The notes below the pieces were generated by a model, which had not been told where the DNA came from, made no database searches, and was given only the letters and a program-made list of their open reading frames with translations. Of a stretch of 64,000 nucleotides of DNA, positions 36,220 through 43,641 are shown in pieces (the first letter of the stretch is position 1; each line of letters starts with the position of its first letter). Position numbers and translations under genes: made by a program. Location of the stretch: contig NZ_QEKV01000004.1 of the NCBI RefSeq assembly GCF_003096635.1, positions 62,001-126,000 on the forward strand. Direction: 5' to 3'. Origin of the DNA: Ezakiella coagulans (GTDB lineage Bacteria > Bacillota > Clostridia > Tissierellales > Peptoniphilaceae).

Positions 36220-36942
36220 ATGATATATAGTGCTAAAAGCGATGTCGGCAAAATACGGCCGAACAACGAAGATGCTTATTTAATCAAAAATGAAAACGGA
36301 CTATATGTTTTTCTTGTTTGTGACGGTATGGGAGGTCACAAAAAAGGCGAAGTTGCCAGTCAGATGGCAAGAGATTTTGTGGAGGAATTTGATTTTTCAT
36401 TTGACGGCAAGTCTGACGATGAAATTCTTCAAATACTAAGAGACCTCGTGAATAAAGCCAACATAAAAATTTATTTGAAAGGCAAGAACGACGACGAAAT
36501 GCGCGGCATGGGAACTACTTTCAGCCTTGCGGTTTTGTATAATAAAAAAATTTATTACGCACACATAGGCGACAGCAGAATTTATGTTTTGAAGGACAAG
36601 CTCATGATGATTTCGAAGGATCACACCTTGATTGGCGAACTTATTGAAAAAGGTGTAATTTTAGACAGCAAGGATAGGGCGGATTTGAAAAATTATATAA
36701 CTCAAGCCCTTGGATCCTCATCAATTGTTGAACCGGCAATCGGTTCGATTGATGCAACCGATGTCAAAAAGATTTTTATTTGTTCGGATGGCGTTACGAC
36801 TTATCTTGATGATAAGAGCATTGAAAAGTTTGTTGCATGCAAAAAAAGCCCGCAAGAAATTGTCGACGCAATTGTTGATGAAGCGTTAAAACTTGGCGGA
36901 AGAGATAATATTACCTGCTTGATTGCAGAGATCGGAGATTAA
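36220..36942 (+). CDS. prpC: PP2C-family serine/threonine phosphatase (Stp/PrpC)
   Basis: This 240-residue metal-dependent phosphatase reverses PrkC phosphorylation. Metal and catalytic motifs are 'RPNNEDAYLI' (about 13), 'VCDGMGGHKKGEVAS' (about 33-47), 'AHIGDSRIYVL' (about 108), 'ICSDGVTTYLDD' and 'GGRDNITCLIAEI'. The gene precedes prkC by 1 nt, the standard phosphatase-kinase pair of Gram-positive cell-wall signalling. Confidence 0.94.
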   Translation: MIYSAKSDVGKIRPNNEDAYLIKNENGLYVFLVCDGMGGHKKGEVASQMARDFVEEFDFSFDGKSDDEILQILRDLVNKANIKIYLKGKNDDEMRGMGTTFSLAVLYNKKIYYAHIGDSRIYVLKDKLMMISKDHTLIGELIEKGVILDSKDRADLKNYITQALGSSSIVEPAIGSIDATDVKKIFICSDGVTTYLDDKSIEKFVACKKSPQEIVDAIVDEALKLGGRDNITCLIAEIGD

Positions 36943-36943
36943 T

Positions 36944-39049
36944 ATGGAAATTGGTACTATTTTACTTAATAGATATGAAATTTTGGAGCAAATCGGCGAA
37001 GGCGGTATGGCGACTGTTTATAAGGCAAAATGTCACACGCTCGACAGATTGGTTGCAATAAAAGTTCTTAAAAGCGAATATGCTGAAGATGAAGAATTTG
37101 TGAAGAAGTTCATGATGGAATGTCAGTCTGCGGCAAAGCTGAATCATCCAAATATTGTAGGTATTTATGATTTTCACGAGATAGAACTCGATGGAAAACC
37201 GGTCTATTTCATTGTTATGGAATATATCGACGGTATCACATTGAAGGAGCTCATAGAAAAGAAGGGCTTCATTCCGGAAGAAGAAGCAGTGGATATTGCA
37301 CTTCAAATTTTGGAAGCGCTTAAAGAAGCTCACAGCCATGGAGTTATTCACAGAGATATTAAACCACACAATATTATGATTTCAAAAAGCGGCATTGTTA
37401 AGGTGACGGATTTCGGAATTGCAAGGGCAACTTCAAACCACACAATGACAACTACGATGGATGCAATAGGCTCTGTTCATTATTTCAGTCCGGAACAGGC
37501 ACGTGGTGCATTTACTGACCAAAGAACGGATATCTATTCATTTGGTATTGTGTTCTATGAAATGCTCACCGGTAAGCGTCCGTTTGTAGGTGAAAACCCG
37601 GTCACAATTGCGATGAAACATATTCAAGAAGACATAACTCCTCCGGGCGAAATTAACGAAGATATTTCCGAAGGCGTCGAAAGAGTTGTCTTGAAGTGCA
37701 CTATGAAAAAACAAGCGGAAAGATATCAAAATGTCGATGAAATCATCACCGACTTAAGGAGTACGGCGGGTTCAAAGAGAACTTTCGTGCCAAGCGATGT
37801 GATTGATGATTCGCTCGATCAAACAAGAGTTATACCGACTGCGGAGATTGATAAGATGGTTCAAAAGAATAAAAAGGTTAAGATCAACAACAAAGACGAT
37901 TATTACGACGATGATGACGATTATGATGATGACGACTATGACGATGATGATTATTATGACGACGACGATTATGATGACTATGATGACGACGGTAAGCATA
38001 AAAAACTCGGTATTATTCCAATAATTCTCGGAATTTTAGCGGCATTTGTTTTGACGACAGGACTTTATCTTGGATTCACAAAGTTAAAACAAATTCAAAA
38101 GGATTCAACGGTTCAAGAGATAGCACTTCCGAATTTAATCGGAATGACAGAAGCAGAAGCTAGAAAAGCTGTTCAAGACATGGGTTTAAAACTTGAAGTT
38201 AAGAGCGAAACGACAGATTCATCAAAGCCATATGGTGTTATAAGTCAAGATCCGCAATCAGGCATGACTGTAAAAGAGAATAGCACAGTGTATGTAGTTT
38301 TGAATGTCGACTCAAATTCAACGAAGATTGATTCGTACGTCGGAATGAAACTCGAAGAAATTGAAGCCAAAGTCAAGGAACTTGGATTAAAAATCGAAGT
38401 GGATTATGTCGACGACGATTCGGAAGAAAACACTATTATCGCACAAAACCCGATAGCAGGTTCTTCAATAACTGAAGGTGACACACTTTATCTTTCTATT
38501 TCAAATGGAAAAGGCAGTGAAGATAATCTTGTTCCAAATGTTTTGGGAATGACTTTTGACGAAGCTAAGAAGATGCTTGAAGAAAAGGGCTTAGTTGTCA
38601 AAGACCCTGTATATGTAGCTTCAGAAGAAACTGAAAAAGACAGAGTTATCTCTCAATCGATCGAAGCAAATAAACCGTTTGAAAATGGAGATACTATCGA
38701 ACTTAATGTTTCAAAAGGACCGGAAGAAAAGCCGGAAGAAAATGAACAAAATCAAAGCGAACAACCTACTGAAGAAAACAAACCGGATGAAAAACCTGCA
38801 GAACCTGAAAAACCAAAAGCTAATACAACAAAATTCAGCGTTGCAGTTCCACTTCCATCGGATGTGCCTGAAAGCGTTGTAAAACTTGTAAAAGTTGTTG
38901 ACGGAAATCGTGAAACGGTTTATGAAAACACTTTCTCAAAAGATGAAGAAGTCGCTTATATAAATCTTAAAGATCAACCGGTCGGTGAAATTTTGGAACT
39001 TTATATAAATGATGAATTCGCAGAAACCTTTACGGTTCAACAAAGATAA
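36944..39049 (+). CDS. prkC: PASTA-domain serine/threonine protein kinase PrkC
   Basis: This protein is 701 residues from the ATG at 36944 (SD GGAGAT); an in-frame TTG at 36923 lies inside prpC. The kinase domain (1-270) has the P-loop GEGGMATVYKA, 'AIKVLK', catalytic HRDIKPHN, 'DFGIAR' and activation-loop threonines ('TMTTTMDAIGS'). Residues 318-349 are 24 Asp and 8 Tyr and nothing else. One transmembrane helix follows (about 357-380), then three PASTA repeats (about 393-590), a Glu/Pro/Asn-rich spacer and an extra beta-rich end (about 628-701). PASTA repeats sense muropeptides or lipid II. The acidic tract is unusual because juxtamembrane segments are normally basic. Confidence 0.93.
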   Translation: MEIGTILLNRYEILEQIGEGGMATVYKAKCHTLDRLVAIKVLKSEYAEDEEFVKKFMMECQSAAKLNHPNIVGIYDFHEIELDGKPVYFIVMEYIDGITLKELIEKKGFIPEEEAVDIALQILEALKEAHSHGVIHRDIKPHNIMISKSGIVKVTDFGIARATSNHTMTTTMDAIGSVHYFSPEQARGAFTDQRTDIYSFGIVFYEMLTGKRPFVGENPVTIAMKHIQEDITPPGEINEDISEGVERVVLKCTMKKQAERYQNVDEIITDLRSTAGSKRTFVPSDVIDDSLDQTRVIPTAEIDKMVQKNKKVKINNKDDYYDDDDDYDDDDYDDDDYYDDDDYDDYDDDGKHKKLGIIPIILGILAAFVLTTGLYLGFTKLKQIQKDSTVQEIALPNLIGMTEAEARKAVQDMGLKLEVKSETTDSSKPYGVISQDPQSGMTVKENSTVYVVLNVDSNSTKIDSYVGMKLEEIEAKVKELGLKIEVDYVDDDSEENTIIAQNPIAGSSITEGDTLYLSISNGKGSEDNLVPNVLGMTFDEAKKMLEEKGLVVKDPVYVASEETEKDRVISQSIEANKPFENGDTIELNVSKGPEEKPEENEQNQSEQPTEENKPDEKPAEPEKPKANTTKFSVAVPLPSDVPESVVKLVKVVDGNRETVYENTFSKDEEVAYINLKDQPVGEILELYINDEFAETFTVQQR
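37895..37990 (+). repeat. GAY/TAY triplet repeat encoding the Asp/Tyr tract of PrkC
   Basis: These 96 bases consist only of the codons GAT, GAC, TAT and TAC. They encode 32 residues, 24 Asp and 8 Tyr, between the kinase domain and the membrane helix. The tract is in-frame coding, with no unit long enough for a CRISPR or other structured array. Confidence 0.9.
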
Positions 39050-39915
39050 TGAAAAAAGCTGTAATTAAAAGTGTTTCAGGTGGAATTTTTACAGGAATTG
39101 GTGAAGAACACGAAGAAGTTGTTCTTCACAGTCCCGGTAAAATAAAAAAATTCGGTAAACTTTTGGTAGGCGACATCGTTTATTATGACGAGTCGACTGA
39201 AAACAATACGATTATTGAAGTTGCTGAGAGAAAAAATGAATTTATAAGACCCAAAGCCGCAAACATCGACGTTTTTCTTATCGTTCAATCGATTGATGAG
39301 CCGAGATTTGACAGATATTTGATCGATAAACTCACGGTTTATGCTTTTAAAGAAAAAACGCACCCTATTCTTCTTGTGACAAAGGCGGATTTGAATGAAA
39401 AGCTGGCGGAAGAATTATATAATGAATACAATTCTGTCGGAATAAAAACTTTTTTGGGTCGAATCGAAAACAACAATTACGATGAAATTTTTGAATATTT
39501 GAGCGGAAAGATAGTCCTTCTTGTTGGAAACAGCGGTGTTGGGAAGAGCACATTTTTAAACAATGTGCACGGATATGATGTACAGCGAACAAATTTTATT
39601 AGTAAAAAATTGGGTCGTGGTAAGCACACCACAAGACAGGTCGAAATTTTTCCAATTGACGATTTTTATCTCATTGATACGCCGGGCTTCTCAACTCTTG
39701 AACTCGAAACATTGGATGAAGGAGAGAGGTTGGCGGATTATTTTCCGGAATTTCAAAAGTATAAAAGTGAGTGCAGATTTAACACTTGCACGCATATAAA
39801 CGAACCGGGATGTCGAGTCAAAGAAGCGTTGAAAGATGGAGAAATATGTAATTTGAGATATGAAAGTTACTTGAGATTATTTAAAGAGTTGAAGGAGAGG
39901 AAAGAAAAATGGTAA
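39049..39915 (+). CDS. rsgA: Ribosome small-subunit GTPase RsgA
   Basis: This 288-residue circularly permuted GTPase acts in late 30S maturation. An OB fold (1-65) is followed by the G4 motif 'LLVTKADLN', then G1 'LVGNSGVGKST' and 'LIDTPGFSTLEL' - the permuted order typical of RsgA. The C-terminal zinc knuckle is 'CRFNTCTHINEPGCRV'. It overlaps prkC (TAATG) and rpe (7 nt), the usual prkC-rsgA-rpe order. Confidence 0.94.
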   Translation: MKKAVIKSVSGGIFTGIGEEHEEVVLHSPGKIKKFGKLLVGDIVYYDESTENNTIIEVAERKNEFIRPKAANIDVFLIVQSIDEPRFDRYLIDKLTVYAFKEKTHPILLVTKADLNEKLAEELYNEYNSVGIKTFLGRIENNNYDEIFEYLSGKIVLLVGNSGVGKSTFLNNVHGYDVQRTNFISKKLGRGKHTTRQVEIFPIDDFYLIDTPGFSTLELETLDEGERLADYFPEFQKYKSECRFNTCTHINEPGCRVKEALKDGEICNLRYESYLRLFKELKERKEKW

Positions 39916-40565
39916 GAATCGCACCGAGCATATTGAGTGCAGATTTTCTAAATCTGGAAAAAGATATTAAGATGATGGAGAGTGCCGGAATTGATTTGTT
40001 TCACATGGATATTATGGACGGAATGTTTGTCCCTAACATCAGCTACGGCCCGATGATTTTGGAACACATAAAAAAGATTTCGAATGTGGGAATGGATGCG
40101 CATTTGATGATTATGGAGCCGAACAGATATTTCGATATTTATCAAAAAATCGGAGTTGAGTATCTCACAATTCATTCAGAAGCTTCGACTCACCTTGAAC
40201 GTGATTTGTCTCAAATCAGAAATCTCGGCATGAAGTCAGGCGTTGCACTAAATCCTGCCACATCTGAAGAAGCAATCAAATATGTTCTTGAAGTGGCTGA
40301 CATGGTTCTTGTGATGAGTGTTAATCCGGGATTTGGTGGACAAAAATTCATCGCATCGCAATTAAAGAAAATCGAAAAGATTAAGAGCATGATTGTAAAT
40401 GCGGGACTAGACACAAAAATCGAAGTTGATGGCGGTATCGGTGTGAACAATCTAAAAGATGTTGTTGATGCCGGAGCTGACATTGTTGTTAGCGGTTCAT
40501 CTCTTTTAAAGGGCGACTTTAATAAAAACTATCAAGCATTCAAGGATGTTTTAAATGGCAAATAA
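39909..40565 (+). CDS. rpe: Ribulose-phosphate 3-epimerase
   Basis: This 218-residue TIM-barrel enzyme of the pentose phosphate pathway has 'IAPSILSADF', 'FHMDIMDGMFVPNISYGP' with metal-binding His/Asp, 'DAHLMIMEP', 'VMSVNPGFGGQKFI' and 'EVDGGIGVNN' in family order. ATG lies within the end of rsgA. Its stop overlaps the thiN start by 11 nt. Confidence 0.94.
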   Translation: MVRIAPSILSADFLNLEKDIKMMESAGIDLFHMDIMDGMFVPNISYGPMILEHIKKISNVGMDAHLMIMEPNRYFDIYQKIGVEYLTIHSEASTHLERDLSQIRNLGMKSGVALNPATSEEAIKYVLEVADMVLVMSVNPGFGGQKFIASQLKKIEKIKSMIVNAGLDTKIEVDGGIGVNNLKDVVDAGADIVVSGSSLLKGDFNKNYQAFKDVLNGK

Positions 40566-41199
40566 AGCTCTTGTCGTCGGTGCTTCAGGTTTTTCAAAAA
40601 AATATATCAAAAAAATAATTGCCGACTATGACTTTGTGATTGCGTGCGATAAAGGTGCTGAAGCATTTTACGGCACGGATATGGAGTTTGATTTATGTAT
40701 TGGCGATTTCGATTCACTCGATAAAAATGTTAGAGAATATTTTAAATCGAAAGATACAATTAAGTATCCGGTCGAAAAAGATTTTTCTGATCTCGAGCTT
40801 GCAATAAACTATTTAATTGAAAAAGATTTTCAAAGAATAGATTTTACAGGTGTTTTGGGTGGAAGGCTTTCGCATGAGCTCTTTAATTTAGGCCTATTTC
40901 TTAAAATAAAGAAAGAGGGTAGGCGTGTATCCATAAGAGAAGCAGCTACGAGATGTGACTTTCTTTCAAATAACGAAGTTCTGAATATTCCGAAAGGCCT
41001 TGAGGTGTCGGTCGTTCCTTTTTATGATGACGATACGACAATAAGCATGAAGGGATTTAGATGGAATCTAAAGGATAAAAAAATAAACCGTGGCAGCACG
41101 CTTACACTTAGCAACTACACGGTTGAGGAAGGCTATATCATGGTAAAAGGGAATCCCGTTATGGTTGTGATAGAGCCTATTGAGAAAAAAATTCAATAA
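40555..41199 (+). CDS. thiN: Thiamine pyrophosphokinase
   Basis: This 214-residue protein converts thiamine to its pyrophosphate. The N-terminal catalytic domain has 'IACDKGAEAF', 'CIGDFDSLD' and 'EKDFSDLELAINYLIE' (metal and substrate Asp residues). 'GVLGGRLSHELFNLGL' is next, and the smaller beta domain has 'GFRWNLKDKKINRGSTLTLSNY'. It ends the prpC-prkC-rsgA-rpe-thiN run, a conserved order in Firmicutes. No TPP riboswitch is present, as the gene starts inside rpe. Confidence 0.92.
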   Translation: MANKALVVGASGFSKKYIKKIIADYDFVIACDKGAEAFYGTDMEFDLCIGDFDSLDKNVREYFKSKDTIKYPVEKDFSDLELAINYLIEKDFQRIDFTGVLGGRLSHELFNLGLFLKIKKEGRRVSIREAATRCDFLSNNEVLNIPKGLEVSVVPFYDDDTTISMKGFRWNLKDKKINRGSTLTLSNYTVEEGYIMVKGNPVMVVIEPIEKKIQ

Positions 41200-41204
41200 T
41201 AAAT

Positions 41205-41252
41205 AAAAAAGACCCGTAGAAATAATTTTTCATAAAACCATTTCTATGGGTT
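41205..41252. terminator. Terminator between convergent thiN and rpmB
   Basis: An 11-bp stem (ACCCGTAGAAA with TTTCTATGGGT, one G-U pair) lies between the two genes. The strong T-run is on the minus strand, so it mainly serves rpmB. Confidence 0.8.
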
Positions 41253-41256
41253 AATT

Positions 41257-41442
41257 TTATGCATCTTGGTTAACTTTTTTAAGACAGCTTGCGCAGACTT
41301 TTATTCTCTTAGGAGTTCCGTCTTCAACAATTCTTACTCTTCTTAAGTTAGGAGCCCAAGATTTTGCTGAATGTCTGTGAGAGTGGCTTACTTTTTTGCC
41401 AAACATTTTACCTTTTCCGCAAATTTCACATACTTGTGCCAT
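41257..41442 (-). CDS. rpmB: 50S ribosomal protein L28, zinc-ribbon form
   Basis: This 61-residue protein has the L28 core 'KVSHSHRHSAKSWAPNLRRVRI' region. It has two CxxC pairs (CEIC near residue 5 and CASC near residue 52), so it is the zinc-binding (C+) form. SD AGGAGG precedes the ATG. It has its own promoter and terminator on the minus strand. Confidence 0.95.
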   Translation of the reverse strand: MAQVCEICGKGKMFGKKVSHSHRHSAKSWAPNLRRVRIVEDGTPKRIKVCASCLKKVNQDA

Positions 41443-41474
41443 TGGTAATACACCTCCTTATGATTAACATATAT

Positions 41475-41503
41475 ATTTTACAACAAATATTAATCTAAAT
41501 CAA
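41475..41503 (-). promoter_or_regulatory. Promoter for rpmB
   Basis: On the minus strand, TTGATT (41498-41503), 17 bases, TAAAAT (41475-41480), about 33 bases before the rpmB start. Confidence 0.7.
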
Positions 41504-41524
41504 GTCTTTTTCGAATTTTTTTAC

Positions 41525-41553
41525 TTGATAAGTAAAAAAAAATGATGTATAAT
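41525..41553 (+). promoter_or_regulatory. Promoter for the yloU-fakA unit
   Basis: TTGATA (41525-41530), 17 bases, TATAAT (41548-41553), about 35 bases before the yloU ATG. It is back to back with the rpmB promoter. Confidence 0.8.
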
Positions 41554-41588
41554 GATAATAGAATTAACAAAAAAGGAGAATTAATAAT

Positions 41589-41945
41589 ATGACTGCAACG
41601 AAAAGAACCGAATTTGGTTCAATAACAATTTCAGACAATGCTATAGCAACTATTTCAGGTTTGAGTGTCATGGAAACATACGGCATAGTAGGAATGGCTG
41701 CAAAAAACGCCGCAGACGGTTTTCTCGAAATGTTAAAATCTGACAATCTCACTAAGGGAATTAAAGTTAATTCGGAAGGTGACGATTTGTCTTTAGATAT
41801 ATATATAATTACTCAATATGGAGTAAATATTTCCGTTGTTGCGGAAAATCTTAAGGAAAAAGTTCGTTTCAACGTAGAAAAATATACCGGACTTAAGGTG
41901 CCTGAAATAAACCTTGTCGTTCAAGGAATCAGGACCAATAAGTAG
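41589..41945 (+). CDS. yloU: Asp23/Gls24 family protein YloU
   Basis: This 118-residue Asp23-family protein has 'GSITISDNAIATISGLSVMETYGIVGMAAK' at the N-terminus and 'VVAENLKEKVRFNVEKYTGLKVPEINLVVQGI' at the C-terminus. These are conserved parts of the family, whose biochemical role remains poorly defined. It is always found with the DAK2 gene, here 8 nt downstream; co-expression suggests a link to fatty-acid kinase (inference). SD AAAGGAG. Confidence 0.9.
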   Translation: MTATKRTEFGSITISDNAIATISGLSVMETYGIVGMAAKNAADGFLEMLKSDNLTKGIKVNSEGDDLSLDIYIITQYGVNISVVAENLKEKVRFNVEKYTGLKVPEINLVVQGIRTNK

Positions 41946-41953
41946 GAGGCGGC

Positions 41954-43597
41954 ATGACTAATATTAATGCGGGCATGATGCGCAATGCGATAAAAAGTGC
42001 CATCAAAAACTTAGATGTAAATAAAGAAATGGTTAACTCCCTGAATGTTTTTCCGGTTCCTGACGGAGATACCGGGATTAATATGTTTCTTACAATAAAA
42101 TCAGCAGGCAATTATGCTTTGGCAGAAGAGACAACTCACTGTGGTGAACTTTCGCGAGCTCTTAGCAAAGGTGCACTTATGGGTGCAAGAGGAAACTCCG
42201 GCGTTATACTTTCGCAAATTCTTAGAGGATTTTATATGGGAATTCAGGATTTCAAGGAACTCGACGTAAGAGCGATAAAACGCGGCTTTGAATCTTCAAA
42301 AGAGATTGCTTACAAGGCGGTTATGAAGCCTACTGAAGGAACAATTTTGAGCGTTGTAAGATATATGGCTGCCTTTGCTGTTTCAAACCAAAGTAAGTAT
42401 AGCGACACAATCGAATACCTTGAAGCAATATATGCGGAAGGTGAAAGAGCTCTTGAAAAGACTCCTGAAATGCTTCCTGTTTTAAAAGAAGCGGGAGTTG
42501 TGGACTCCGGAGGAAAGGGACTTCTCGTTTTGATGAGGGGTGCTATTGACGGTCTTAAAGGTGAAGAAGTCCAATACACTGCTGAAGTTGTAGAAACAAA
42601 AACACAGAAAGTTGTGTTTGATGAAAATATTAAGTTCGGATATTGTACTGAATTTATTATTCACACCGACAATACAGACCAACATGACGCAGACACGCTC
42701 AAGGAAGAACTTTTGAAGTTTGGAGATAGTCTTGTTTGTGTTAAAGTTGAAGATATTATAAAAGTTCACGTGCACACGAATCATCCGGGAAAAGCTCTTG
42801 AGCTTGCACTTGAAAGAGGATATTTAACCGGTATTAAGTCAGACAATATGAGGCTTCAAAATGCTGAAGTAAGACGTGCACATGAAGAGGAACAACAAAA
42901 GAAATATGAATCTTTAAAGGCACAGGACGCTGGACCTCAAAAAGAGTATGGATTTGTTGCTGTTGCATCAGGCGATGGTATTATGAGTGTGTTCAAAGAT
43001 TTCGAAGTAGATGAAATCGTTTCGGGCGGACAAACTATGAATCCGAGCGTTGAAGATTTAACCAAAAAAATCGAAAAGATAAATGCAAAAACTATTTTTG
43101 TGCTTCCAAATAATTCAAATATTGTTTTGACGGCACAAAAAGCTGCTGAAGTTTCTGACAAAAATGTTATAGTCATACCGACAAAGACAATTCCACAAGG
43201 CATTTCAGCAATGATTAATTTCGACTTTGATTTGGATCTTGATGACGCAATTGAGACGCTAAATGATGCTATAAAAGCTGTTAAGAGCGGTTCAATAACA
43301 TACGCTGTGAGAGATACCACTGTTTCAGGCAAGAAGATAAACCAAGGCGATTACATGGGAATTTTGGAATCGGAAATTGTATCTTCGAGCGAAGACATCT
43401 ATGAAACAGTTCTTGAAACTTTGAAAAAAGGAATAGATGAAGATTCTTCTATCGTGACGCTATATGCCGGTCAAGATGTTACCGAAGTACAAATGGAAGA
43501 GCTTATAGAAAAACTTGAAAATGAATTTGATGACATTACGATCGAAGGCTTAATGGGTAATCAACAAGTTTACTATTATTTGATAAGTATTGAATAA
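41954..43597 (+). CDS. fakA: Fatty-acid kinase catalytic subunit FakA (YloV, DAK2 domain)
   Basis: This 547-residue protein has an N-terminal DAK2 ATP-binding domain with 'FPVPDGDTGINMFLT' (metal-binding Asp residues) and 'GARGNSGVILSQILRGF'. A middle domain and a C-terminal 'DEIVSGGQTMNPS...VLPNNSNIVLTAQKA' EDD-like domain follow. FakA phosphorylates fatty acids held by a FakB protein, giving acyl-phosphate for phospholipid synthesis with plsY/plsX. No fakB (DegV) gene is in the window. SD GGAGGC precedes the ATG. Confidence 0.92.
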   Translation: MTNINAGMMRNAIKSAIKNLDVNKEMVNSLNVFPVPDGDTGINMFLTIKSAGNYALAEETTHCGELSRALSKGALMGARGNSGVILSQILRGFYMGIQDFKELDVRAIKRGFESSKEIAYKAVMKPTEGTILSVVRYMAAFAVSNQSKYSDTIEYLEAIYAEGERALEKTPEMLPVLKEAGVVDSGGKGLLVLMRGAIDGLKGEEVQYTAEVVETKTQKVVFDENIKFGYCTEFIIHTDNTDQHDADTLKEELLKFGDSLVCVKVEDIIKVHVHTNHPGKALELALERGYLTGIKSDNMRLQNAEVRRAHEEEQQKKYESLKAQDAGPQKEYGFVAVASGDGIMSVFKDFEVDEIVSGGQTMNPSVEDLTKKIEKINAKTIFVLPNNSNIVLTAQKAAEVSDKNVIVIPTKTIPQGISAMINFDFDLDLDDAIETLNDAIKAVKSGSITYAVRDTTVSGKKINQGDYMGILESEIVSSSEDIYETVLETLKKGIDEDSSIVTLYAGQDVTEVQMEELIEKLENEFDDITIEGLMGNQQVYYYLISIE

Positions 43598-43628
43598 TAA
43601 AGGGCCGATTTCGGCTCTTTATTTTAAT
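43597..43628 (+). terminator. Hairpin between fakA and recG
   Basis: AAAGGGCCG pairs with CGGCTCTTT (one G-U pair) around ATTT. The following T-run is broken (ATTTTAATTT). It is either a terminator or a partial attenuator, since recG starts only 45 bases after fakA and no promoter is evident between them. Confidence 0.65.
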
Positions 43629-43641
43629 TTGAGGAGATTTT

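Noticed and set aside
37895-37990. CRISPR-like or tandem repeat array
   Set aside because: The repeat is triplet based, inside a coding frame and without spacers.
37772-37999. Minus-strand frame coding for a nearly pure Val/Ile peptide that looks like a membrane protein
   Set aside because: It is the antisense of the PrkC Asp/Tyr codons (GAY/TAY read backwards gives Val/Ile). It has no ribosome site and lies inside a clear gene.
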